DNA from: Rickettsiales bacterium UBA2645 | Lineage (GTDB): Bacteria; Pseudomonadota; Alphaproteobacteria; Rickettsiales; UBA1997 | Assembly (NCBI GenBank): GCA_002359655.1 | Contig: DENL01000015.1 | Span: forward strand, 9,608 to 34,832 | DNA length: 25,225 nt | Direction: 5' to 3' | Shown here: positions 8,175 through 16,162 of the stretch, piece by piece | How the letters are laid out: each line of letters opens with the position of its first letter | Position numbering within the stretch: the first letter of the stretch is position 1 | Made by a program: the position numbers and the translations under genes | The notes under the pieces: generated by a model | Databases searched by the model: none | Told to the model about the DNA's origin: nothing | The model's input: the letters and a program-made list of their open reading frames with translations, nothing else

Positions 8175-9409
8175 TTCACACCTAACATTTGCTGTTGCTC
8201 AACTGCTGCAGCAAGGGCTGCGAGCCTTGCGATCAGCGCGTAAATTTTTGTAATATTATTTTTATCAGCACCAAGCTGAATTTGATTTTCGCTCAAATTT
8301 GTTAAATCGAAAAAACTGGCGCCGGTAGAATTTAAACTGATTTTTTCATCACGACTGTTATTGACGCGGAATAGATTTCCTACCACTTCACCATTCATTA
8401 AATAAATCATTGGTTCGGCAATTTCAGAATTAATTTTATCCACCGTTTTAACGCCTTCTTGAATTATCACCGAAGTATTTTGTACCGAGCCTTTCAGCAT
8501 GTTCATCTTATTGCGCTCTTTTTTATTGATGTGCAAAACTTCATCGCCAGACATAACTGACCAAACCGCAATTCCGTAGGTTCCACTGTCAGCTTTCACA
8601 TAACAATAAGGCTGTTCATCAATGCCATATTGACGATATTTTTCTGCAGTTTTTTCAATCAGATCATCAACTGCTTTTGCCAAAGGCTCGATGCCAATTT
8701 GATCTTTAAAGTTAATATCGTGGCAAACATCATTAATGGTTGAAATCAGCCAAGGATCAAGGTCAATCAAAGCTGAAATTTCTGCTGCAAGTTGATTATA
8801 AATTGTAAAATGCCGCGACTTAGTACGCTGATACCAACCAAGCTCAACACTTGGAACTATTGGTATTGCTATGTTTTGTAAAATCTGCGCAACGCCAGAA
8901 GTTAAATCGTTATTCATCACGATTAGATCGGGAATAAAATCAACAACAGCAATTTTATTATCTTTTTTCGTCAAAGGATGAAGCTCGATAAATTGTCCAT
9001 TCTCCAGATCAATCTTCGCAACTTCTTTTAAATCTTCGATCAAACTTCCAATCAAAACTTCTCTTTTGTCAGACAAAATTTTTTGCAAATTTTTTACATT
9101 TTCTAGGTAACGCAAATTCTGCGTGTGATTTTCTGGCGTGATTAAAATTTTTTTCACGTTAGGAAAATTTTTATTTAAAAAATCATCAACAGTTTTTTTT
9201 GCTAAATTTTTTGAAACTTCAGAAAGGTTATTAAATCCAGCCGGAAAGCAGTTCGTGTCAACTGGCGCAATCTTAAAATCAGCATGACGCAAATCAACTG
9301 AGTTATAAATTAATGGCGAATTTTCTTGGAATTTTCTAGAAAACCAAGCGTCGATCACAGCACTTTTTTCAATAATTTTTTGCAGCAATATTTCGGTAAT
9401 TTTTGACAT
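8171..9409 (-). CDS. gshA: glutamate-cysteine ligase, Acidithiobacillus/alphaproteobacterial type
   Basis: This enzyme joins glutamate and cysteine through the gamma-carboxyl group, the first step of glutathione synthesis. The sequence fits the proteobacterial GshA family first described in Acidithiobacillus ferrooxidans, not the E. coli type. Recognisable segments are IYNSVDLRHADFKIAPVDTN (about 50-69), PAGFNNL, the YVKADSGTYGIAVWSV segment (a nucleotide-binding-like stretch at about 268-283) and VIIQEGVKT. I choose the ATG at 9409 (MSKITEILLQ), giving 412 residues. The longer frame to 9454 would run into the 3' end of the NDUFS4-like gene. The gene starts 2 bases after that gene's stop and overlaps the next gene by 4 bases. 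No gshB is in the window. Confidence 0.85.
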   Translation of the reverse strand: MSKITEILLQKIIEKSAVIDAWFSRKFQENSPLIYNSVDLRHADFKIAPVDTNCFPAGFNNLSEVSKNLAKKTVDDFLNKNFPNVKKILITPENHTQNLRYLENVKNLQKILSDKREVLIGSLIEDLKEVAKIDLENGQFIELHPLTKKDNKIAVVDFIPDLIVMNNDLTSGVAQILQNIAIPIVPSVELGWYQRTKSRHFTIYNQLAAEISALIDLDPWLISTINDVCHDINFKDQIGIEPLAKAVDDLIEKTAEKYRQYGIDEQPYCYVKADSGTYGIAVWSVMSGDEVLHINKKERNKMNMLKGSVQNTSVIIQEGVKTVDKINSEIAEPMIYLMNGEVVGNLFRVNNSRDEKISLNSTGASFFDLTNLSENQIQLGADKNNITKIYALIARLAALAAAVEQQQMLGVK

Positions 9410-9411
9410 TT

Positions 9412-9696
9412 TTATCCAGTAAAGTTGGCGGCATAAGATTTTTTCTTCACACAAGAAATTTCTGGCTCTTCGATTTCGTAATCAAATTTTTGGCTTTTTG
9501 CATAATCAATCGCTGCTTCTTTTGAAGCAAAAAATAATTTTAATTGCGATTGGGTGCTATCAGATGAAGTCCATCCCATCAAAGGATTAACGCTTCTAAT
9601 ATTTTCTTCTTCAATTGGCACAAGCAGCCATTTTTTTATATTATTTTTGCCTGATTGCATGGCTGATTTTGTTTGTCGGTAAATTCTAACTTTCAT
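9412..9696 (-). CDS. complex I accessory subunit, NDUFS4 / ETC complex I family
   Basis: This small protein is homologous to the 18-kDa (NDUFS4) accessory subunit of NADH:ubiquinone oxidoreductase, found in mitochondria and alphaproteobacteria, where it binds the peripheral arm near the NADH module. Diagnostic segments are VRIYRQTKSAMQSGKNNIKK near the N-terminus, NPLMGWTSSDSTQSQLKLFF (about 37-56) and the SKEAAIDYAKSQ helix. Length 94 is usual for bacterial members. It sits alone among ggt and gshA rather than in a nuo operon, which is common for this gene. It starts 12 bases after ggt. Confidence 0.92.
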   Translation of the reverse strand: MKVRIYRQTKSAMQSGKNNIKKWLLVPIEEENIRSVNPLMGWTSSDSTQSQLKLFFASKEAAIDYAKSQKFDYEIEEPEISCVKKKSYAANFTG

Positions 9697-9708
9697 TTTT
9701 TATAAAGT

Positions 9709-11469
9709 TTAAAGAGCAGACGCAACGCCGTCTCTTCTGGGATCAGCGCCACCTGTTAGTTTTTTATTTTTGATAGTAATTGCGTGAATTCCGCTGGTAA
9801 GTTCTTTGACTGTAACTTGATGTCCTAGCTTTTTTAAACCAGGTTCTAGCTTGACAATCGCAGTATCTTTTTCGAGCTCAACCACATCATTTAACACTAC
9901 AAAATTTGGCATTGAAATAGCTTTTTGTATATCAATTTTCCAGTCGAGATAATCTAAAATTGTGCGCAAACTATATTGAATGATGCGCGGCCCACCAGGA
10001 GATCCAACAACCATCAATAGTTTGTCATTTTTGTCAAAAACAAAAACTGGCGTCATCGAACTACGTGGCTGTTTGTTTGGCTCGATAGCATTGGCAACTT
10101 TTTTGCCGTTAATTTCGGGCAAGAAAGAAAAATCTGTCATTTGATTGTTAAGCAAAAATCCATCAACTATCAAGGCAGAGCCGAAGAAATATTCAATTGA
10201 ACTAGTGAAAGAAACCGCGTTGCCCTCTTCATCAACCACAGAAAGATGAGTTGTTGAAGGCAATTCTACTGTCTTATTATTAACGATAAAATTTTGCCTA
10301 GCTAAAGCAAATTTTCCCGCCGCAACTTTTGGCAAAGCTTGATTTCTTTTGATCAAAGCACTGCGCGACTTGAGATATTTTTTATCCAACATTTTTTCTA
10401 GCGGTACTCCGCTGACATCGGCTAAATATTCGTTACGATCTGCGTAAGCCAAGCGCGTTGCTTCAATTATTAAATGCAACGCTTCTGGAGATTGCGGCTT
10501 TAGTTTTGCTAAATCAAAATTTTCTAAAATTCCTAAAATTTGCAACAAAGTTACACCACCAGAACTTGGCAGTGGCATTGAACAAATTTTATATTTTATG
10601 CGATAGCTTGCACAGATCAAATCACCTTGGTGACTGTGATAATTTTTCAAATCATTTAGTGATAAAATCCCCGGATTTATTTTTGAGTGCTGTACTGTGT
10701 GAACAATATCGTTGGCAATTTTACCGGAGTAAAATGGCGTAATACCTTCAATTGCAAGGGTTTGTAGGGTTTTTGCTAATTTAGGATTTTTAATAACTTC
10801 ACCAACTTGATAGGCTGTTCCATCTGATTTTAAATAAATTTTTGCCGCTTCATCAAAGTTTTTTAAGTAAGAAATATGATCTGCCAAAGTGTGCAATCTG
10901 TTGCTTACTATAAAACCATCACGGGCTAATTTTATTGCTGGCTCAAAAAGCTCTTTCCATTTTAGTTTGCCATATTTTTCATGTGCTTCTTGCATAATTT
11001 TTAAAGCTCCCGGAGTTGCAACTGATAAGCCACCTTGCACCACTTCTTCAAACTGTCGAGGATTGCCCTCTTTATCTAAAAGCATTTTTGCATAGGCTTT
11101 TTCTGGAGCAGTTTCGCGCCCGTTTAAGTAAGAAGTTTTTTTGGTTTTAGCGTCATAATAAAGTAAAAATCCGCCGCCGCCAATCCCTGAAGATTGAGGC
11201 TCAACAACATTTAGAACCAATTGTGCTGCAATCACCGCATCAACTGCGCTGCCACCTTTTTTTAAAATTTCTGCACCAGCCTTGCTTGCCGCTTCATCAG
11301 CGGTTACGATCATATATTTATCGGCTGAAACTGATTTTAATTTTCTGAAATTTGAAGCTGGTTCACCAACCCAAGCATCTGATAAATTTTTTGCCTGAAG
11401 TAAATTTGTCTGAAACGAAAATGTCGCGGCGAAAAAAATAAAAATAACGGCAAAAATTTTACTGTGCAT
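9709..11469 (-). CDS. ggt: gamma-glutamyltransferase (glutathione hydrolase), exported
   Basis: GGT cleaves the gamma-glutamyl bond of glutathione and related peptides or transfers the glutamyl group. It is made as a proenzyme that cuts itself into two subunits. The N-terminus (about residues 1-26, hydrophobic, ending NLLQA) looks like a signal peptide, so it should act in the periplasm. The nucleophile and new N-terminus of the small subunit is the Thr of STTHLSVVD (T406, matching T391 of E. coli). R118 in NGRETAP binds the glutamate carboxyl, and VGSPGGPRI (488-496) forms the oxyanion hole. Length 586 is normal. Its start overlaps the end of ccmF by 11 bases. With gshA and the C26 hydrolase it makes a gamma-glutamyl gene group. 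Confidence 0.96.
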   Translation of the reverse strand: MHSKIFAVIFIFFAATFSFQTNLLQAKNLSDAWVGEPASNFRKLKSVSADKYMIVTADEAASKAGAEILKKGGSAVDAVIAAQLVLNVVEPQSSGIGGGGFLLYYDAKTKKTSYLNGRETAPEKAYAKMLLDKEGNPRQFEEVVQGGLSVATPGALKIMQEAHEKYGKLKWKELFEPAIKLARDGFIVSNRLHTLADHISYLKNFDEAAKIYLKSDGTAYQVGEVIKNPKLAKTLQTLAIEGITPFYSGKIANDIVHTVQHSKINPGILSLNDLKNYHSHQGDLICASYRIKYKICSMPLPSSGGVTLLQILGILENFDLAKLKPQSPEALHLIIEATRLAYADRNEYLADVSGVPLEKMLDKKYLKSRSALIKRNQALPKVAAGKFALARQNFIVNNKTVELPSTTHLSVVDEEGNAVSFTSSIEYFFGSALIVDGFLLNNQMTDFSFLPEINGKKVANAIEPNKQPRSSMTPVFVFDKNDKLLMVVGSPGGPRIIQYSLRTILDYLDWKIDIQKAISMPNFVVLNDVVELEKDTAIVKLEPGLKKLGHQVTVKELTSGIHAITIKNKKLTGGADPRRDGVASAL

Positions 11470-13423
11470 TTTTTTTAGAAATTAATGTTGTTTGCAAAAT
11501 TTTAATCATCGCGCCCGCAAAAATCATGGCGCAACCAAGCCAAATCAAATATATGAATGGCTTGTGATAAATTCTTAAAGCATAGAAATTATTTTCATCT
11601 TTTTGTCCTAAAACCAAATAAAGATCACCAAAAAAACTATGCTTAGTTGCTGCTTCGTTGGTAGTTTGATTTGATACTGGATAAAAACGCAATTGCGGCT
11701 TCAAAATTGCGTAGAATAAATTATTTTTTTTCACCTCAAACTCACCTTGGCGAGCCACAAAATTTGCGCCAGCTTCGTAAGTGACGCGACTGAGTTTTAT
11801 ATCGTAATTAGAAATTTTTACCGACTCGTTTTCTTTGATATTTAATTCTTTAGTCAAACCAAACGACGAAGTTAGAATAATGCCAATTACTACAGAAGCA
11901 AAGCCAAGATGAGCAGCACTAACAGGTGCATTCGTAATTATTTGGCTTGAGAAAAATTTAATTTTTTTATCTTTAAATAAATTTTTTGCGAAAAATAAAA
12001 TGCTTAAAAGTGCTACAAAAATTGCTAAAAATAAAATGATGATTTGGCTAAAATCTGCTTTTTCTTGATAAACAAATGTTAGAGAAGTGATGCTTGCTGC
12101 AAGCAAACAAACTAAGGAATTAGAGCGATTTAATATTTTTTGTAATGCAGTTTTTTCGCTATAATTTAGCGAGTAAGAAAGACTTAAAAAAATCAAAAAT
12201 GGCAAGAGCAGAACGGTAAATAATTTGTTATAATATTCTGGCCCAATTGAAATAAATTGATCAAAAAAACTCTGCGAAAAAAGCGGATATAAAGTACCAA
12301 GAAGCACAATAAATAAGGCCAAAATCAGAAAATAATTATTTATCAAAATTGCCATTATTTTTGACGAAAAATGGAACTCGATTTTACTATTTGCTAGCTT
12401 GTTTGATTTGGCGCCAAAAATCAGCAAACCCAAACCACCAATCAAGCTGATTAATAAAATTACGAAAAATCCTCTTTTGGCATCAACCGCAAATGAATGC
12501 ACTGAAGTTAAGACTCCGGAGCGTGTCAAAAAAATTCCAAGCAAACATAAAATGAAAGTCAGAATCGCTAAAAATGCTGTCCATTTTTTAAATATCTCTT
12601 TGCTCTCCAAAGATTTTAAACAGTGTATCAAAGCAGTTGCTGCAAGCCAAGGCATCAAAGAAATATTTTCAACTGGATCCCAAAACCAATACCCTCCCCA
12701 CCCTAATTCGCGATAAGCCCACCAAGATCCAAGGCCGATTCCTAAAGTTAAAAATCCCCAAGAAAAAAATAGCCAACCTTTTAAATATCGCGCAAAATCG
12801 CGATCGATTTTTTCAGTTATTAATCCAGCAATAGCGAAAGAAAAAATCAGCGAAAAGCCAATATATCCAGTGTAGAGCATTGGCGGATGCATTGATAGAC
12901 CGATGTCTTGTAATACAGGATTCAATCCCAAACCTTCGCTTGGTATTGGAAAAATTCTCTGAAATGGATTTGAAGTGAAAGCAGTGAAAGCTGCAAAAGC
13001 ACTGATAATTATCGATTGAGTTGCAGCAATAATTATTTTTTTTTCTGGTGTGATTTTGCTCAAAAAAATAAAAGCCAGACTATAGGCACAAAGCACTGTG
13101 ATCAAAAGCAGCATCGAACCTTCGTGATTTCCCCAACTACCAGAAATTTTATAAATTAGCGGCTTTAAATGATGCGAATTTTGATAAACATTAAGAACCG
13201 AATAATCGGAAGTAACATAAGAATAAATCAGCGAAATCTGCGAAAAGACAGCACTGAAAAAAATCAGCGTAATTAAAATTTTAGCAACTTTAATTTCCTC
13301 AAAAGCGCTTTCATTTTTAATATTTTTTTTTGTAGCTCGAGTGGAAAAAAAAATAAAAAATGGCAAAAAAATGCTAGTCGAAAAAACTAGAAGTAATAAT
13401 GCAAAACCCAAATTTGCCGCCAT
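11459..13423 (-). CDS. ccmF: cytochrome c heme lyase subunit CcmF
   Basis: CcmF is a polytopic inner-membrane protein of System I cytochrome c maturation that joins heme from holo-CcmE to apocytochrome c. Seen here are the N-terminal SDYSVLNVYQNSHHLKPLIYK segment, the GSWGNHEGSMLLL stretch, NPVLQDIGLSMHPPMLYTGY, and the tryptophan-rich WWD domain (GSWWAYRELGWGGYWFWDPVEN). There are many hydrophobic segments, with conserved histidines (HPPML; TSVHSF in the segment after the WWD domain) that ligand heme. Length 654 matches the family. No other ccm gene is in the window; scattered ccm genes are usual in Rickettsiales. It lies 17 bases after an unidentified small gene and overlaps ggt by 11 bases. 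Confidence 0.97.
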   Translation of the reverse strand: MAANLGFALLLLVFSTSIFLPFFIFFSTRATKKNIKNESAFEEIKVAKILITLIFFSAVFSQISLIYSYVTSDYSVLNVYQNSHHLKPLIYKISGSWGNHEGSMLLLITVLCAYSLAFIFLSKITPEKKIIIAATQSIIISAFAAFTAFTSNPFQRIFPIPSEGLGLNPVLQDIGLSMHPPMLYTGYIGFSLIFSFAIAGLITEKIDRDFARYLKGWLFFSWGFLTLGIGLGSWWAYRELGWGGYWFWDPVENISLMPWLAATALIHCLKSLESKEIFKKWTAFLAILTFILCLLGIFLTRSGVLTSVHSFAVDAKRGFFVILLISLIGGLGLLIFGAKSNKLANSKIEFHFSSKIMAILINNYFLILALFIVLLGTLYPLFSQSFFDQFISIGPEYYNKLFTVLLLPFLIFLSLSYSLNYSEKTALQKILNRSNSLVCLLAASITSLTFVYQEKADFSQIIILFLAIFVALLSILFFAKNLFKDKKIKFFSSQIITNAPVSAAHLGFASVVIGIILTSSFGLTKELNIKENESVKISNYDIKLSRVTYEAGANFVARQGEFEVKKNNLFYAILKPQLRFYPVSNQTTNEAATKHSFFGDLYLVLGQKDENNFYALRIYHKPFIYLIWLGCAMIFAGAMIKILQTTLISKKNAQ

Positions 13424-13440
13424 TTTTAAGTTTAGTTTGA

Positions 13441-13773
13441 TTAGCGATTTTTACGCGCAGCAATGGCAAAATTTAAAAAATATTTTTGCCAAGAAAGATC
13501 GGTCGATTTGAAGGAGTTTTTATCGATAAAAAAGTCTATTAAAACTTCGCGAGTACGCAAAATTTCTCGAAGGCGAGAGATATTTTTTTTATCGGAAATT
13601 GTTAAATCTATTAGTTCCAAAGCTCTTTCAAGCGACTTTCTGGAATTCAGAGCATTACTTTTATTCTTCCAATTAATAGCTCGACTAACTTCACTTCCAA
13701 TGTTGCCCAGCTGCTCCATTAAAGACATTTCAAACCAGCGACCTTGAGCCAATTCTTTATATTGAAAGTTCAT
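13441..13773 (-). CDS. conserved hypothetical protein (QGRW...NIGSEV...AINWKNK type)
   Basis: I recognise no domain name for this 110-residue protein. It is soluble and helical, with no signal peptide or membrane segment. Notable segments are AQGRWFEMSLMEQLGNIGSE (about 9-28), RAINWKNKSN, the SLERALELIDLTISDKKN helix (about 48-65), LREILRTREVLIDFF and WQKYFLNFAI near the C-terminus. From memory, similar small proteins with a ...RW..LS..EQMANIGSEV... start are common in Patescibacteria/CPR genomes, where they are also uncharacterised. Its start overlaps the end of the DUF5674-like gene by 4 bases, so the two are probably translationally coupled. It could be a nucleic-acid-associated or partner protein of its neighbour, but no function can be claimed. 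Confidence 0.8.
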   Translation of the reverse strand: MNFQYKELAQGRWFEMSLMEQLGNIGSEVSRAINWKNKSNALNSRKSLERALELIDLTISDKKNISRLREILRTREVLIDFFIDKNSFKSTDLSWQKYFLNFAIAARKNR

Positions 13774-14105
13774 TTTTTTACTCGCTGCGAAATTAATTGA
13801 TTAATTTTTTGGCGAATTGCCTCACTTTCGATTCCTCTTGATGAGTTACCTTGAGAAGGACGAATATTAATCATCGAATCAAATTCCAAAAAATCTTCTT
13901 TTTCTTCGGGATAAAAGTTGATTCCCCATAAATTTTTTTGCTGCGAACCGTCTTCAATCAATAAGGCTTCAAGATCAGAATGCAATTCTGCGTCAACGGC
14001 AATAAGCTCTCTGTCAATATCAACAACCGCTTTGACCATATTGCCAAAAAAATTTGCCGACATTTCTTGTAGCTCAAGAACAGAGATTTCTTTTGTGATT
14101 TTCAT
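13770..14105 (-). CDS. DUF5674-like conserved hypothetical protein
   Basis: This 111-residue protein of unknown function matches what I recall of the DUF5674 family: FFGNMVKAVVDIDRELIAVD (about 19-38), then ELHSDLEALLIEDGSQQKNLWG, then INFYPEE, and near the C-terminus FDSMINIRPSQGNSSRGIE. The near-invariant acidic residues, the ELH.D.E motif and the RPSQGN.SRG motif suggest a conserved active or binding site, but no activity is known to me. The family is frequent in Patescibacteria and scattered elsewhere. It overlaps thrC by 4 bases upstream and the next small gene by 4 bases downstream. Assignment to the family is from memory, without a profile search. Confidence 0.72.
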   Translation of the reverse strand: MKITKEISVLELQEMSANFFGNMVKAVVDIDRELIAVDAELHSDLEALLIEDGSQQKNLWGINFYPEEKEDFLEFDSMINIRPSQGNSSRGIESEAIRQKINQLISQRVKK

Positions 14106-15508
14106 ATTCTCTCAGAGATAAATTTCTTCACCGTTTCAACGCTATTTACAATCACTGACATTTTTTCTTCGCGAGAAAATAAATCTTTTAGAAAGCTTGG
14201 CAATTCAGGACTTTTATTAACTGCAGAAATTACCGCATCAGGAAATTTTGCTGGGTGGGCGGTTGCTAAAGTAACGACCAATTCGCCTTGATAAGATTTA
14301 TTTTTGACAAATTCATTACTTGCTGCAACACCAATTGCAGTGTGCGGATCAAGTACTTCGCCAGTTTTTGCGAAAACTTCTTTTAGTTTTTCAGTAGTTT
14401 TTTGGTCGTCAAAAGCGTAGGAATCAAAATCTTTTTTGATGTTTTTCAGAACTTCTTGATCAGCTTTTAAAAAACCTGTGCGCTCAAATTCTTTCATCAA
14501 ATCCATGATTTTTTCTTCTGATTTCTGCTCTTTATAAGAATCAAAAAGTAGTCTTTCAAAGTTACTTGAAACTTGGATATTCATGCTGGGAGAAATAGTA
14601 TCTACAGCATCTGATCGACTATAATCGTTATTTTGCAAGAAGCGGTGCAAAATGTCATTAGAGTTAGTGGCGATAATTAAAGTACCAATATTTAAGCCCA
14701 TTTTTTTTGCCAAAAAGCCTGCGTAAATATCGCCAAAATTTCCGGTTGGAACTGAAAATGAAATTTTATTTTCTGCACTAACACCAAGTCTTAAAGCCGC
14801 ATAAAAATAATAAACAATTTGCGCCATGATACGAGCAAAATTAATGGAATTTACTGCCACCATTCTTTTGCCATTTAAAAACTTTTGATCGACGAACATT
14901 TTTTTCACCATACTTTGGCAATCGTCGAAATTTCCCTCAAGCGCGATGTTGAAAACATTGTCCGAAATTATGGTGGTCATTTGTTTTCTTTGTACTTCTG
15001 AAACGCGATTATATGGATGTAGAATAAAAATTGTGGCATTGTTACAAGCTTTACAACCTTGGATTGCAGCTGATCCAGTATCACCTGAAGTTGCACCAAT
15101 AATAACAATTTTTTCGCCGCGTTTTTTTAGTAAATAATCGAGCAAATTTCCTAAAAATTGCAGAGCAAAATCTTTAAAAGCTAGAGTTGGTCCGTGAAAA
15201 AGCTCAAGCAAAAACTCGTTTTGGCTTAGCTGCTTTAAAGGTGCTATCGCTTCGTGAGAAAAATTTTGATAAGATTTTGCGATGATTTTTTTGTAAGTTT
15301 CCGAGTCAATTTCATTTCCAATAAAATGTTGGGTAACTTCAAAAAATAATTCTTGATATGTCATTGATCTCATTTGACTGATTTCACTCTCAGAAAATTT
15401 CGGTAAAAATTCTGGCACATAAAGACCGCCGTCAACCGCTAAACCTTGCAAAACAACATCTTCAAAAGATAGAATAGGCGCGTTGCCGCGGGTAGAGATA
15501 TATTTCAT
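14102..15508 (-). CDS. thrC: threonine synthase
   Basis: ThrC is a PLP enzyme converting O-phosphohomoserine to threonine, the last step of threonine synthesis. The start MKYISTRGNAPILSFEDVVL and GLAVDGGLYVPE are typical of the proteobacterial/yeast-type enzyme. The PLP-binding lysine is K112 in FHGPTLAFKDFALQF, and GATSGDTGSAAIQG (about 138-151) binds the phosphate. The region around residues 235-255 has SVPTGNFGDIYAGF. Length 468 is normal. It heads the nine-gene minus-strand operon. Rickettsia lack threonine synthesis, so this gene argues for a less reduced or less host-dependent relative. No thrA or thrB is in the window. Confidence 0.96.
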   Translation of the reverse strand: MKYISTRGNAPILSFEDVVLQGLAVDGGLYVPEFLPKFSESEISQMRSMTYQELFFEVTQHFIGNEIDSETYKKIIAKSYQNFSHEAIAPLKQLSQNEFLLELFHGPTLAFKDFALQFLGNLLDYLLKKRGEKIVIIGATSGDTGSAAIQGCKACNNATIFILHPYNRVSEVQRKQMTTIISDNVFNIALEGNFDDCQSMVKKMFVDQKFLNGKRMVAVNSINFARIMAQIVYYFYAALRLGVSAENKISFSVPTGNFGDIYAGFLAKKMGLNIGTLIIATNSNDILHRFLQNNDYSRSDAVDTISPSMNIQVSSNFERLLFDSYKEQKSEEKIMDLMKEFERTGFLKADQEVLKNIKKDFDSYAFDDQKTTEKLKEVFAKTGEVLDPHTAIGVAASNEFVKNKSYQGELVVTLATAHPAKFPDAVISAVNKSPELPSFLKDLFSREEKMSVIVNSVETVKKFISERI

Positions 15509-15540
15509 GAAACTGGATTAGATTGGAGTTTGATTTTTTT

Positions 15541-15568
15541 TCGACAGCTTTTACTTTCTTTTTAAAAT
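15541..15568 (+). promoter_or_regulatory. candidate rppH promoter
   Basis: TCGACA (15541-15546), a 16-base spacer and TAAAAT (15563-15568) each match the consensus at 5 of 6 positions. The start would fall about 35-40 bases before the rppH ATG at 15613. It overlaps the candidate thrC promoter on the other strand, so the two could compete. AT-rich DNA makes chance matches likely. Confidence 0.4.
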
Positions 15569-15594
15569 TTACTCGCGCTAGCAAAATAAGTCAA
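15566..15594 (-). promoter_or_regulatory. candidate promoter of the thrC-rluB operon
   Basis: On the minus strand there is TTGACT (15589-15594), a 17-base spacer and TAAATT (15566-15571). The -35 is good and the -10 matches 4 of 6 positions. The start would lie about 50 bases before the thrC ATG. This is the only intergenic gap upstream of nine closely packed genes, so the operon's main promoter should be here. Confidence 0.45.
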
Positions 15595-15612
15595 ATTCTC
15601 ATACCATTTAAT

Positions 15613-16110
15613 ATGTCGCAACAAGCAGATAAAAATTCTGAAAAGCCTGATTATCTTTATCGTAGCGGCGTTGGAATTATGATAATTAATTCCGAAAAAA
15701 AAATTTTTGTTGGCAAAAGAATCGACAATAATTCTGACGCGTGGCAAATGCCACAAGGTGGACTTGATGCTGGAGAAAGCGAAGATACTGCAATGCTGCG
15801 CGAACTAAAAGAAGAAACTGGCATCACCGAAGATAATGTAAAACTCTTGAAGAAGAGTGATATTCATTACTACTACAATCTACCCTACAAATTACAGAAA
15901 AAATTTTGGGGTGGAAAATATTTAGGCCAAAAACAAAGATGGTACTTAATTGAGTTTTTGGGCGACGATTCTGTAATTAATGTCAAAACCGAAGATCCAG
16001 AATTTTCAGAATGGAAATGGGTTGGAAAGTCTGATATTGTAAGCTCAATTGTTTCTTTTAAATGCGAAATGTATGAAGATGTTTTAAAAGAATTTCATAG
16101 TCTTTTATAG
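15613..16110 (+). CDS. rppH: RNA pyrophosphohydrolase RppH (Nudix)
   Basis: RppH removes pyrophosphate from the 5' triphosphate end of mRNA, opening it to RNase E-type decay; related proteins hydrolyse dinucleoside polyphosphates. The N-terminal YRSGVGIMIIN (about 16-26), FVGKRID and WQMPQGG segments are family hallmarks. The Nudix box is complete (G49, E55, R63, E64, E67, E68, G70). The C-terminal RWYLIEFLGDD and EFSEWKWVG segments are also typical. I choose the ATG at 15613 (MSQQADKNSEKPDYLYRSG), giving 165 residues, the usual length. The open frame extends 30 codons further upstream but that part is phenylalanine-rich, does not resemble the family and covers the promoter. Confidence 0.94.
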   Translation: MSQQADKNSEKPDYLYRSGVGIMIINSEKKIFVGKRIDNNSDAWQMPQGGLDAGESEDTAMLRELKEETGITEDNVKLLKKSDIHYYYNLPYKLQKKFWGGKYLGQKQRWYLIEFLGDDSVINVKTEDPEFSEWKWVGKSDIVSSIVSFKCEMYEDVLKEFHSLL

Positions 16111-16162
16111 CTAGAAGAATCAATAAAAGTGATTTGCTGACCAACCAAAACCAAATATATAA

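Noticed and set aside
9410..9454. Upstream extension of gshA by 15 codons
   Set aside because: It would overlap the NDUFS4-like gene; the ATG at 9409 directly after that stop fits the family start.
15523..15612. Upstream extension of rppH by 30 codons
   Set aside because: Phenylalanine-rich, unlike the family, and covers the promoter region; the ATG at 15613 gives the usual length.
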